DNA from: Arcobacter sp.
GTDB taxonomy: Bacteria > Campylobacterota > Campylobacteria > Campylobacterales > Arcobacteraceae
Direction: 5' to 3'
DNA length: 64,000 bases
Assembly (NCBI GenBank): GCA_002869565.1
Contig: PKUJ01000005.1
Location: 29,542-93,541, forward strand
How positions within the stretch are numbered: position 1 is the stretch's first letter; each line of letters opens with the position of its first letter. The notes under the pieces are model-generated. The model saw nothing but the letters and a program-made list of their open reading frames with translations, had not been told where the DNA came from and did no database searches. The position numbers and the translations under genes were made by a program. Below, piece by piece: positions 9,798-18,413 of this stretch.

Positions 9798-10537
9798 AAT
9801 TTAATTCCTTTAACATAATAATCTTCATAAGATAATCTTGGTTTTATAACAATTGCAGCTTCATTTGCTGGACATAATTCTTCACAGGCCCCACATCCAA
9901 TACATCCACTGTAGACTTCAGGTTTATTTCCAATACCTTCTTTTATCATTGCAATAGCATTAATTGGATTTGGAATTGGACACATATCTGCACAAATTGT
10001 ACATTGTTCCCCTTCAAATTTATCAAGTTTTTCAAGCATATCTCGTTCTAATTGGGTTACATTATTTTGTGCATTTGTAAAATCATGAACTCTTTTACTA
10101 TGTCCTTTTGGTACAGGTGTATTAGTTATGGCTAAACATTTATTTGGAAATTCTAATACAGCAATACCCATTTTTATATCTTCTGCTTTTTCTGTTTTAT
10201 GATCTAATGCACCACTGGGACATGCCAACACACAGGGAACAGCCGTACAAGCATAACAACCTCTTTCTCTTGCATCAATATAAGGAGTTCCTATACCGTG
10301 CCCCTTTGCCATATCTGCAAGTTCGATTGAGTGATAAGGACAGACTTGTAAACATTGTCCACATTTAATACAGAGTGCTAGAAACTCTTTTTCAGGAAGT
10401 GCACCTGGTGGTCTTAATCTCATTTCTGCTTGTAGAGCATAAGGACTTATACCTATTCCTGCTCCTAAAGTTAATCCTAATATTCCAAGTGTTGAAAACT
10501 TTATGAATTTTCTTCTATCTATTTTTATTTTTGCCAT
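9794..10537 (-). CDS. nosG: NosG, NapG-like periplasmic ferredoxin with four 4Fe-4S sites
   Basis: This 247-residue protein has a twin-arginine-type leader (D-R-R-K-F-I-K-F-S, Arg8-Arg9), implying folded export with its clusters. Four ferredoxin-type motifs are visible: C-I-K-C-G-Q-C-L-Q-V-C-P, C-Y-A-C-T-A-V-P-C-V-L-A-C-P, C-T-I-C-A-D-M-C-P, and C-I-G-C-G-A-C-E-E-L-C-P. The layout matches NapG/NosG, which works with the membrane partner NosH to oxidise menaquinol. Its start lies 10 bases after the true end of nosD (10548), the tight spacing expected if nosD reads through its internal TGA or did so recently. Confidence 0.92.
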   Translation of the reverse strand: MAKIKIDRRKFIKFSTLGILGLTLGAGIGISPYALQAEMRLRPPGALPEKEFLALCIKCGQCLQVCPYHSIELADMAKGHGIGTPYIDARERGCYACTAVPCVLACPSGALDHKTEKAEDIKMGIAVLEFPNKCLAITNTPVPKGHSKRVHDFTNAQNNVTQLERDMLEKLDKFEGEQCTICADMCPIPNPINAIAMIKEGIGNKPEVYSGCIGCGACEELCPANEAAIVIKPRLSYEDYYVKGIKL

Positions 10538-10547
10538 TATTAAATCC

Positions 10548-11759
10548 TTACATCTTTAACTTAGGTTTTGGATCTTGCATTAAAAAAACTGGTTCACTAA
10601 ATGGAGCGAGTTTTGAAAGAAAGTTTAATAAAGAGATTACAGGAGAACCATAAAAGAATTTTACATCTTGATTATACATCCAAAGTTGATCTGCGTATTG
10701 ATAAACTTTATGTGGAGTATCTCCTACATTGTCAGCATTTTTATCAAAACCTTCATAATTATCTCAATAATTACCTTCTATCTCATTTTCATCGGTTTTA
10801 GCACCTCTACTGTCATTTATAATATCTTCAATATTTCCTATTATAGAATTTCCTTTAATTACATTATTCTCACTTAATGAGTGAAAATGAATTGCTTCAG
10901 AATTGTATAAAACTTTATTATCTTCAATCCAATTTTTGGTGTCAGGTTCAAATGGAGATCTATCTATATAAATTCCTTGAGCATTGTAAATAACAGTATT
11001 GTCTTTTAAAGTAAAATTAGAAACATCTTTTAATCCAATACCCATGCCTGTTGCCCCTAAAGAGCTTTTTACTGTGTTCCCTATGGCAATAGTATCTTTA
11101 CTGTACATAAAAAATATTCCAACTGAGTTATATTGATAGGTATTATTTTTTACATAATTTTTACCTGCATACATAAAATGTAAAGAATATCTGTTATATT
11201 CTCCAAAGTTTTCAGATATCTCATTTCCATGGGAATACCAGACTACCATATCTCTAGATTTTACAACTTTGTTTTTTGTTACTATATTATCATTTGAATA
11301 CCAAAGTCTTAAGCCATCACCTCTTAATCCTAATTCTAAATCTTTTGATGTAATATAATTATTAGAAATAATTGAGTTATTTGTCATTGCAACATCAATT
11401 CCAAAAAGTGAATCTTCTATAATACAGTTTGAAATTTCTGATTGTTTAGAATTTGATAATTTTATTGCGGCGTCTATTTTATCGTGTCTATCACCACTAC
11501 CTCTAATTGTAAGATTTTTTAAAGTTACATATGGAGCATTAATTTGAACTACTGTTCCAACTCCCAGTCCATCTATTATTACACCATCTTCTTTACCTAT
11601 AATTGATATAGGTTTTTTTATAACAATAGAACCTTTATAAACTCCTTTTGGAAGTTTTAAAATAGAACCTTCTTCTGCATTATTAATTGCTTCTTGCAAT
11701 AAATTAGCAGATAAAGAATTGAAAAATAATAAAAAGAAGGTAATAGCTATTTTAAACAT
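10548..11759 (-). pseudogene. nosD: NosD, beta-helix nos maturation protein, interrupted by an in-frame TGA at codon 332
   Basis: The frame encodes a signal peptide (about 1-18), then a right-handed beta-helix of repeated short segments with many Asn and Ile, the CASH/NosD carbohydrate-binding-like fold. A TGA at 10764-10766 would end it after 331 residues, following E-I-E-G-N-Y. The same frame then continues for 71 more residues that are clearly NosD: D-N-Y-E-G-F-D, F-F-Y-G-S-P and A-P-F-S-E-P, ending at TAA 10548-10550. Beta-helix proteins typically read G-N-Y-W-[SD]-x-Y here, so TGA replaces a Trp TGG. The whole frame (404 codons) is normal NosD length. It may be a point mutation, a sequencing error or recoding. 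Confidence 0.9.
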
Positions 11760-11760
11760 T

Positions 11761-12555
11761 TTAAGCCTTGTAATTTATTCCAGTTTCTTTCATTGCTTTA
11801 TTCTTAGAAAGAATAGACAAAAAGCTAAATAATCCTATTGCTAATAAACAATAAAAACCTATTGTTGGATATGAATGTGTAGTAAACTGAGCTATTTTAC
11901 CATCTCCAAAAACTGTTGGCATAAAAGGCTTGATGGAAAATGCTCCCCAATCATGTAAATTATGACCAAACCAATATAACCAATATGAATAATCAGCTAT
12001 AAAAAGTAAAGGCAAGGCAGCAGGAATATACATAATATAAGTTAAAATCTTTTTATGAAAAAGTAAAAAATATATCATAAATAGAGATAAACCTAAAAGT
12101 GCATAAATTCCAATTTCTCTTTCAAGTTTCCCACCTCTCCACATTGGATCCATCCCTACATAATGATTAATTGTATTCATTTCATGAACTTCTCCTGAAA
12201 ATCCATCAAAATGAAAGAAAACTGGAATCCCTTGTGGAAATGCTTTTTTAGGATAGTTTGGAGCTTCTAAAGAACAAGACCAAATAGGTAAAGATGCTAC
12301 ACCAATTTCAGATGATGTTTCAATCATTTCTTTTAAGTTATTATGTGCTTCTTTAGGTGTGGTAGTACTTTTATATCTTCCTTGATTATAATAATTCCAA
12401 ACTTTTATTGCAAGTGGAGATATCTCTTCAATTTTATCTTCATGTATTTTATTTAGTGTTCCATGAAAAGTAATCATTGGGAAAGTAAATGCTATTGTCA
12501 TAACAATTAATGCTAATGAGGCATAAATTGTTGATTTAATAAAACTTGAGTGCAT
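11761..12555 (-). CDS. nosB: NosB, polytopic membrane protein of Campylobacterota-type nos clusters
   Basis: A 264-residue protein with about five membrane helices. One is at the N-terminus (about 8-30), followed by a large outer loop (about 30-145) with H-F-D-G-F-S-G and W-S-C-S-L, then a cluster of helices from about 148 to 250. It lies between nosZ and nosD as in Wolinella, where the gene is called nosB and its role is not settled. The start is one base outside nosD's region and well separated from nosZ by 156 bases holding a hairpin and an FNR-type box. The name is assigned by position and topology. Confidence 0.8.
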   Translation of the reverse strand: MHSSFIKSTIYASLALIVMTIAFTFPMITFHGTLNKIHEDKIEEISPLAIKVWNYYNQGRYKSTTTPKEAHNNLKEMIETSSEIGVASLPIWSCSLEAPNYPKKAFPQGIPVFFHFDGFSGEVHEMNTINHYVGMDPMWRGGKLEREIGIYALLGLSLFMIYFLLFHKKILTYIMYIPAALPLLFIADYSYWLYWFGHNLHDWGAFSIKPFMPTVFGDGKIAQFTTHSYPTIGFYCLLAIGLFSFLSILSKNKAMKETGINYKA

Positions 12556-12655
12556 TTGTGTCCTTATCTTAAAAGTTCTAAAATATAAACTATTTATAGT
12601 ATATATTTTAAAATTTGAATATTAAGAAGAGTATCAAATATAACGAATTTTATTG

Positions 12656-12669
12656 TTGATACTCATCAA
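12656..12669 (-). promoter_or_regulatory. Perfect FNR/CRP-family box upstream of nosB
   Basis: TTGATACTCATCAA matches the FNR palindrome TTGAT-N4-ATCAA without mismatch. It lies about 101-114 bases before the nosB start, between the nosZ terminator hairpin and nosB. A -10 at the spacing seen for nosZ would be poor (TACTCT). TATATT (12637-12642) and TATAAA (12593-12598) are other candidates. It suggests a second low-oxygen-controlled entry for nosBDGCHFL. Confidence 0.7.
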
Positions 12670-12671
12670 TA

Positions 12672-12701
12672 AAAAGGAAGAATATAATCATTCTTCCTTT
12701 T
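12672..12701 (-). terminator. Hairpin after nosZ
   Basis: A perfect 12-base stem, AAAAGGAAGAAT and ATTCTTCCTTTT, has a six-base loop and lies directly after the nosZ stop. It can act as a partial terminator or protect the 3' end of nosZ mRNA, giving more NosZ than accessory proteins. Confidence 0.75.
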
Positions 12702-12711
12702 AGATTAGATT

Positions 12712-15312
12712 TTAGAAAAGATTAGCGTTTTCGTCAACCCATTTAAGATATTCAATAATATCTTTTGTTTCTTCTTTGCTCATATGTTGATTAGGCATTT
12801 TTAAATTAAAGTAATCAATCATACCTTTGATATATGGATCGTTATACATAGCTTCTGGATTAAGAATAAATCTACTTACCCAATCAATACCATTTTCATG
12901 TCTTTGTAATACACCAGTTAAATCAGGACCTGATGAAACTTTTCCTATTACGTGACATCCATTACAACCACCTTCAGCAAATGCAGTAGCTCCACGAGCT
13001 GCTGAGGCACTTTGTTTTGAAGAAATCTTCGTAACTAAAGTATCTTTTGCTCTAATACCAACGTCAGCTGTTTTAACCATTAATTGCCAAACCATACCTT
13101 GATGTAAGATAGCTTTTTCTATATCTCCATCTTTTATTGCATCTTCTGCTTTTTTCTTTTCAGCTGGGATTTGATTATATTGGTCAAATGCATCTGTAAC
13201 TAAATCAGCAACTACTTTGTGTTCACCAAATTTATTATCTTTTAAGAATTTAACAACTGATTGGATAACAGCATCTGTTGCATCATTAACTGCAACTGTT
13301 TTGTCATATTCAGCTTGTAATTCTTCCGGAGACATTGCATTGATTTTCATTTTTGTCGCACTAATGTACTTTTTATTAGGATCTTTAACCATCATATATC
13401 CCATCATCTCTAAGTGAAGAGCTGAACAGAACTCAGTACAATAGTAAGGGAAAACGCCCTCAATATCTGCTGTAAATTCAATAGTTGTTGTTTCTCCTGG
13501 TTCTAATGATGCATGTTGATCAAATCCACCAATAGTAAATCCATGAGTTTCATCTTGAGCTCTTTCTAGATTTGTCATATGGAAAGTAACTTTGTCCCCT
13601 TTATTAACAGTAAGTCTTTCTGGGTTAATATGAGATCTAACTAATGTAGCATATACAGTTACATGGTTCCCATCTCTAACAACCCTTTCTTGACCTGCAA
13701 GTGTTTTTCCAACATGTTGTTTACCAGTTTTAGTATTTGTACCCATTTTATATCTAACATGAGGGTGAAGTTTAGAAGCTCTAATCCCAACTGCTTGATG
13801 AGGTTCACCTAAAGGTAAAGGCATATCAACTAATAAATCCATAGTTTTACCAGTGATATCAATTAACTGGTGGTTTTGTGGATGTAAAGGACCAACATTT
13901 TGGAATCTATCAATTGCTAATTTATTTAATGCAATGATATATTTACCTTGAGGATCAGCAGTTTTACCTTCCATTCCAGCTAAGTGACCAATGTTATAGT
14001 GTACATTTTCTTTATCTAAAACTTTTAAGTCTTTGTAATTCCATTTAACAACTTGAGAATCTACATATAAAGAAGTATAAACTTGTCCATCTACTGGAGA
14101 ATACTGAGTATGTAAAGGGCCAAGACCCAACTCTAATTGTCCATGTAAAGATTTTTTCATATCTAAAATTGGAATACCATAAGGATCTTTTCCTATAAAT
14201 TCCATTTTATCAATTTGATTTTTGATTTTTTCAAAAGAGTAAACAGATGCGTGAGTATCTAATTTACCACAAACAATCATATATTTTCCATCAGGAGAAA
14301 CATCAACACCATGAGGTGATTTTGGTTCTGGAATTAGGAATAATGCGTTGTTTTTAACTGCAACTTCAATTGGAATGATATTATGACCATTTACAACTTT
14401 TACATTTTTAGGATCTTTTGCAACTTCAGCAAGTTTTTTCCAGTTATAAACATGTAAAAAGTCAGTATCATTTCTTGACATACCAGCTTCATTTGGTGGA
14501 TTACCAACTTCAATTCCACCTGTATACATTTCTGTATTAAATGAGTTTGTAAATCCCCAACCATAACTCGCACCTTTACCTGCATCACTTAAATCTTGGT
14601 GATATGGAGGCATTTCGATTGTAAAAGAGTCTTTTGGTTGAATTCGTCCGATCTTATCATCGAAACTCCACATTGTTACACCACCTCTATATGACTCTTT
14701 ATAGTCTTCTATTGGATGATAATTGTTATCATATGGTGCAGCATACTGTGATGCTTCAATTATATATTCTGAATTTGGTGTAAAGAAAGCCCCACCATGA
14801 TTTGATTTAAAAACTGGATTTGGAACAATTTGTTTTGTTTCAAAATCTTCTAAATCAATAATTGCGATTCTAGGATTTGCTTTATCATTGATAGCTAGCC
14901 ATTTACCATCATATTTTCCATCTTTTTCAGAAAGTGCAGGGTGATGAGTATCTCCCCAGTTTATTTCTCTTCCTCTAATATTTCCTTGTCTTAATATGGC
15001 TGTTGAATCTTTATCATAACCATATCCTTGCCAAGGCTCAGGTGTAAATACACCAATATATTTTAAAATTCTCATTGATGGAACACCATAAACAATTATT
15101 TGTCCAGATTGTCCACCAGAAGAGAATATAACATATTCATCTTTTACCCCAGTTGGATTATAAGTTTTCGCTGCTCTTACTACATCAATCTCAGAGAGAC
15201 CTCTTTCTTTCATAACTTTAGCTAATTCACCACCAGCAGTAGCTGATGCTACCGTTGCAGTAAGTGCAGTACCTAAAATTAATGAAGAAAGTTTAGTATG
15301 TATTTGTTTCAT
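12712..15312 (-). CDS. nosZ: Nitrous oxide reductase, clade II, with C-terminal cytochrome c domain
   Basis: This 866-residue periplasmic enzyme reduces N2O to N2. It has a Sec signal peptide (about 1-26, A-S-A-T-A) instead of the Tat signal of clade I, as in Wolinella cNosZ. A seven-bladed propeller holding the CuZ site has many His residues, including D-T-H-H-P and H-G-V-D-V-S-P-D-G-K. A cupredoxin CuA domain follows with C-T-E-F-C-S-A-L-H-L-E-M-M-G near 630, giving both Cys, the His and Met ligands. A C-terminal monohaem domain with C-N-G-C-H near 785 is a hallmark of Campylobacterota enzymes and receives electrons from NosC1/C2. It is first in the nos operon, with an FNR-type promoter upstream. 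Confidence 0.98.
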   Translation of the reverse strand: MKQIHTKLSSLILGTALTATVASATAGGELAKVMKERGLSEIDVVRAAKTYNPTGVKDEYVIFSSGGQSGQIIVYGVPSMRILKYIGVFTPEPWQGYGYDKDSTAILRQGNIRGREINWGDTHHPALSEKDGKYDGKWLAINDKANPRIAIIDLEDFETKQIVPNPVFKSNHGGAFFTPNSEYIIEASQYAAPYDNNYHPIEDYKESYRGGVTMWSFDDKIGRIQPKDSFTIEMPPYHQDLSDAGKGASYGWGFTNSFNTEMYTGGIEVGNPPNEAGMSRNDTDFLHVYNWKKLAEVAKDPKNVKVVNGHNIIPIEVAVKNNALFLIPEPKSPHGVDVSPDGKYMIVCGKLDTHASVYSFEKIKNQIDKMEFIGKDPYGIPILDMKKSLHGQLELGLGPLHTQYSPVDGQVYTSLYVDSQVVKWNYKDLKVLDKENVHYNIGHLAGMEGKTADPQGKYIIALNKLAIDRFQNVGPLHPQNHQLIDITGKTMDLLVDMPLPLGEPHQAVGIRASKLHPHVRYKMGTNTKTGKQHVGKTLAGQERVVRDGNHVTVYATLVRSHINPERLTVNKGDKVTFHMTNLERAQDETHGFTIGGFDQHASLEPGETTTIEFTADIEGVFPYYCTEFCSALHLEMMGYMMVKDPNKKYISATKMKINAMSPEELQAEYDKTVAVNDATDAVIQSVVKFLKDNKFGEHKVVADLVTDAFDQYNQIPAEKKKAEDAIKDGDIEKAILHQGMVWQLMVKTADVGIRAKDTLVTKISSKQSASAARGATAFAEGGCNGCHVIGKVSSGPDLTGVLQRHENGIDWVSRFILNPEAMYNDPYIKGMIDYFNLKMPNQHMSKEETKDIIEYLKWVDENANLF

Positions 15313-15346
15313 ATTAACTTCTCCTTATTTTTTTGTTAAAAATAGC

Positions 15347-15388
15347 ATTATACTATTCCTGAACAATACACAAAATGATTAATATCAA
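15347..15388 (-). promoter_or_regulatory. nosZ promoter: FNR-type box at -41.5 and TATAAT
   Basis: On the minus strand, TTGATATTAATCAT (15375-15388) matches the FNR box at 9 of 10 defined positions. It is followed by TATAAT (15347-15352). The box centre is 34.5 bases from the distal end of the -10, placing it near -41.5 for a start around 15340, the class II activator position. The start codon follows AAGGAGAAG. Confidence 0.75.
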
Positions 15389-15440
15389 TAATGTTCAATC
15401 TTAATTATTAATAAAATAGTAATATTTATAATTAAAACTT

Positions 15441-15506
15441 AAATATTGTAATTAATATTTAATCTTAATTAGAATTGTATAATATGTTGAGTTTCTTTTT
15501 GGTCGC
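15441..15506. repeat. Intergenic direct repeat, copy A
   Basis: The 29-base core at 15478-15506 reads TATAATAT, one variable base, TTGAGTTTCTTTTT, one variable base, GTCGC. It matches copy B (19419-19447) at 27 of 29 positions. An A/T-rich stretch on its left starting AAATATT is also similar in both. It lies between the response regulator 3' end and the nosZ promoter. Confidence 0.7.
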
Positions 15507-15546
15507 GGAATTATAAATTTAGAAAAATATTTATATGTTATGTTTT

Positions 15547-16233
15547 TTAGTTTATCATATATCCAAGTTTTGAAACAGTTTTTATAATATTATTATTTAG
15601 TTTCTTTCTAAGTTTAAAAACTAAATTTTTAAGAGCACTTGGAGGAGCTTCTTCATAAATGTATAGTTTATCTTCTATCTTATGTTTTGTAACTAAATTT
15701 CCTCTATGGGCTAATAATATTTCAAGGAATTCAACTTCTTTACTAGTTAAAAGAATAGTCTCATTTTTATATATGAATGTTTTATTATTATAATCATATA
15801 AAGAATTATCTTCTAGTTCTACAACCATTTTTGAGTTTTTAAATAAACGATTTGCACAATCTTCTAAAAGCTTTGATAAGTTTGCTTCTCTTATTGGTTT
15901 TACAACGTATTCAACTAAAGAGAGTTTGATTGATTCTAATAGAAAATTTTGATCTGTGAATGCACTTGTAACGATAATAGGAATATCTTCATTCTCTTTT
16001 CTAATTATCTTTATTAAGTCTAAACCATTAAGTTTTGGCATCTTTAAGTCAGTAATTAAAATGTCAGGGTTATATTTTTTATATTGTTCTAGTGCTTCTT
16101 CTCCATCAGATGCAGTGTATACTTTTTCAACATATAATAATAATACTTTTTTAAAACTATTTCTTAATTGTTCTTCATCTTCAGCTAGAAGAATTGAAGA
16201 TTTTTTTAGTTTTATTTCGCATTTTTCAGTCAT
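15547..16233 (-). CDS. OmpR-family response regulator, divergent from a histidine kinase
   Basis: A 228-residue two-domain regulator. The receiver domain (about 12-125) has the acidic pair E-D-E near 18-20, phospho-acceptor D62 in I-T-D-L-K-M-P, and Lys in V-V-K-P-I near 112. A winged-helix domain (about 145-228) follows, with L-T-S-K-E-V-E-F-L-E-I-L and a C-terminal G-Y-M-I-N. It is divergent from a kinase gene with 75 bases between them, so the two likely form a pair. Position between nosZ and nosY suggests a role in denitrification control, but the target is not known. The nearby TTAACA-N5-TTAACA repeats at 32-33 kb have the geometry bound by this family. Confidence 0.9.
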   Translation of the reverse strand: MTEKCEIKLKKSSILLAEDEEQLRNSFKKVLLLYVEKVYTASDGEEALEQYKKYNPDILITDLKMPKLNGLDLIKIIRKENEDIPIIVTSAFTDQNFLLESIKLSLVEYVVKPIREANLSKLLEDCANRLFKNSKMVVELEDNSLYDYNNKTFIYKNETILLTSKEVEFLEILLAHRGNLVTKHKIEDKLYIYEEAPPSALKNLVFKLRKKLNNNIIKTVSKLGYMIN

Positions 16234-16308
16234 ATAAAATATCCTATGAACAAATATTCAGAAAATTATGATAGCATTATTAATTAAAAAAGGAATTGAG
16301 GAATATCA

Positions 16309-17904
16309 ATGTTTGAAAACTTTAGTTTTACAAAAAGATATATTTTAGCTCTTACTATTATTGCTTGTTTATCTTTATTAGCTTTTTTTAATTTAAGTAA
16401 GTTATTAAGTATTCAATCAAATGATGCCGAACTTGTTAATATAAGTGGTAATCAAAAGATTATTACAAGAGAAATTGCCTTTTTTGCTATTTATTATAAA
16501 ATTGATAAGTTAAAATTAAAAATTAAGGAAATGAAGACTAACCATAAAAAATTGATATCTTTGGCTTTGTCAAATGAATTAAGAGATGTATATTATGGAG
16601 ATAAAATAAATTTAAATAAAAAAGTTGAAAAATATCTTTTTCATGCTGAGAGATTTTATATAAATAGGGATGGGCGAAGTCAAAACTATGTTTTAGGTCA
16701 ATCTGAAGAATTATTAAAGCATTTACAGAAGGCTGTTTCTGTATATTTAAAAGAGGCTCAATTAAATACAAAAAAACTACAACAAGTTGAAACATATATT
16801 TTATTTTTTACATTAATAACTCTTCTTTTTGAAGCTTTATTGATTTTTAGACCTGCAAATAAAAAAATAAATAAAAGAACAAATGATTTAATAAAAGAGA
16901 AAGAGTTTTCAAATGCAGTAATTGAATCAAGTAGAAATGCAATTATTACGCTTGATGGTAATTTAAATATAAGAACATTTAATAAAGAAGAAGAAAATAT
17001 TTTTAATTATACTAAAGATGAGATACTTAATAGACCATTTTTTGGTAGGTTAATTCCTAACAGTGATGTCTTATCTATTATTGATATTAATGAAGTTCAA
17101 GAGCTTGAATGTGTTAATAAAGATGGAAAAAGTTTTCCTATTAGGATTTCTTTTGGTTCTAGTGGCGAAAATAAAGATATTGCAATTGTTGCTAATATTC
17201 AAGATATTTCAAAAGAAAAATTAAATGATAAAATACTTGAACAACAATCTAAGTTTGCTGCATTAGGTGAAATGATTGCTATTATTGCGCATCAATGGAG
17301 ACAACCTTTAGCACAACTTAGTTTCAACTGTATGTACATTAGAAAAAAAACAAAGGATAAAGATATTTTAGAAGAATGTATTGCAAATGAAGAGATTATT
17401 CAATTTATGTCAAAAACAATAACAAACTTTCAGGACTTTTATAAAAAGACGGATAATACAATATTCAATCCTATTATTTCAATTGAACAGGCCTTGAAAA
17501 TTGTTGATTCTGTCTTACGTTTAAATCAAGTTAAGATTAAAAAAGAGATTGATTCTAAGACAGAGATATATGGAAACTCAAATAGTTTAGCACATATTGT
17601 ACTTTCAATAATTCAAAATAGTATTGATATTATAAAGTTAGGAGAAATCAAAGATTCTAGTATTCTAATTACATTACAAGATACAAAAGATAATATAGTA
17701 CTACGTATAAGTGATAACGCGGGAGGAATAAAACTAGATCCAATTGATGATATTTTTAAACCTTTTAATACAAAAAAGGAAAAATCTTCCACTGGAATTG
17801 GATTATATATGTCAAAAATAATAATAAAGAATCAATTTAAAGGAACAATTAAAGCTAAAAATGTAAATGATGGTGCAGAGTTTACAATTTTATTACCACA
17901 CTAA
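16309..17904 (+). CDS. Sensor histidine kinase with PilJ/NarX-like periplasmic domain
   Basis: A 531-residue kinase with membrane helices near 10-28 and 165-182. They enclose a helical periplasmic domain whose start, N-I-S-G-N-Q-K-I-I-T-R-E-I-A, resembles the P-box region of PilJ/NarX-type sensors. A PAS domain spans about 205-300. His328 is in I-I-A-H-Q-W-R-Q-P-L, and the ATP-binding domain has S-D-N-A-G-G-I and S-S-T-G-I-G-L-Y. The NarX-like fold and the location beside nos and nor genes suggest sensing of nitrate, nitrite or a related nitrogen oxide; this is inference. It is transcribed away from its probable partner regulator. Confidence 0.88.
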   Translation: MFENFSFTKRYILALTIIACLSLLAFFNLSKLLSIQSNDAELVNISGNQKIITREIAFFAIYYKIDKLKLKIKEMKTNHKKLISLALSNELRDVYYGDKINLNKKVEKYLFHAERFYINRDGRSQNYVLGQSEELLKHLQKAVSVYLKEAQLNTKKLQQVETYILFFTLITLLFEALLIFRPANKKINKRTNDLIKEKEFSNAVIESSRNAIITLDGNLNIRTFNKEEENIFNYTKDEILNRPFFGRLIPNSDVLSIIDINEVQELECVNKDGKSFPIRISFGSSGENKDIAIVANIQDISKEKLNDKILEQQSKFAALGEMIAIIAHQWRQPLAQLSFNCMYIRKKTKDKDILEECIANEEIIQFMSKTITNFQDFYKKTDNTIFNPIISIEQALKIVDSVLRLNQVKIKKEIDSKTEIYGNSNSLAHIVLSIIQNSIDIIKLGEIKDSSILITLQDTKDNIVLRISDNAGGIKLDPIDDIFKPFNTKKEKSSTGIGLYMSKIIIKNQFKGTIKAKNVNDGAEFTILLPH

Positions 17905-17927
17905 ATAGCGATTAAATATCGCCATTT
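17903..17927. terminator. Short hairpin between converging kinase and NosL-like genes
   Basis: The arms AAAT-x-GCGAT and ATCGC-x-ATTT flank a five-base loop and overlap both stop codons. It is weak but placed to end both transcripts. Confidence 0.4.
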
Positions 17928-18403
17928 AATAATTGAATTAATCCACTTGAAATTTCTTTAAAACTAAGAATTCTCATTCCTCTATTAGCTTTAGAAAAGT
18001 TTTTAGCATTTTCAATATTTTTAAAAGCTGGTAAATCATCTCCTGCAAAAGATATTTTATTACTTCCATATACATAAAAAGCATATTTCGCATCTATTGC
18101 TTCTCCTGTTGTATAGTCTGTAACAATTAGTTCTTTAAGTTCTGAAGAGTTATTTATTTTTGTTTCTGGCCAATTTTTTGGTTTATAATAAAATTCAAGC
18201 ATAGATTTAGGACTAATAAAGAATAATTCCCTTTCATCGTTTGTTACTATTTTACTAACCCACATTGGATTTTTGTAAACTAACATTTTTCTAACTACGC
18301 CTCTTGTGTCTTTATCAAATTTTAATGAATAGTCTTCTTTTGCACTTAAATTAAGTGTTGAAAACAGACAAGTTGATAATATTAATAGTGATAGTTTTTT
18401 CAT
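17912..18403 (-). CDS. Exported NosL-like protein lacking the Cys metal motif
   Basis: A 163-residue protein with a signal peptide (about 1-20). Its mature part resembles the NosL fold: F-F-I-S-P-K-S-M-L-E-F-Y-Y-K-P-K-N-W, V-T-D-Y-T-T-G-E-A-I-D-A-K-Y-A-F-Y-V-Y-G-S-N, and a final helix with L-S-F-K-E-I. These match the second NosL domain of the protein at 30.8-32.0 kb. No C-G-M motif and no mature cysteine are present, so copper binding by Cys is unlikely. It starts 10 bases after nosY and probably works with it. Function is inferred only from fold and neighbours. Confidence 0.75.
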   Translation of the reverse strand: MKKLSLLILSTCLFSTLNLSAKEDYSLKFDKDTRGVVRKMLVYKNPMWVSKIVTNDERELFFISPKSMLEFYYKPKNWPETKINNSSELKELIVTDYTTGEAIDAKYAFYVYGSNKISFAGDDLPAFKNIENAKNFSKANRGMRILSFKEISSGLIQLLNGDI

Positions 18404-18413
18404 ATGATTTCCT

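Noticed and set aside
10601..10877. Plus-strand open frames opposite the nosD end
   Set aside because: They are antisense shadows of the nosD C-terminal frame that lies beyond the internal TGA, with no ribosome site or recognisable product.
16296..16309. FNR-like TTGAGGAATATCAA before the 16.3-kb kinase
   Set aside because: It overlaps the ribosome-binding site and the start codon, and no promoter geometry fits. It is probably a by-product of AGGAATTGAGGAATATC before ATG.
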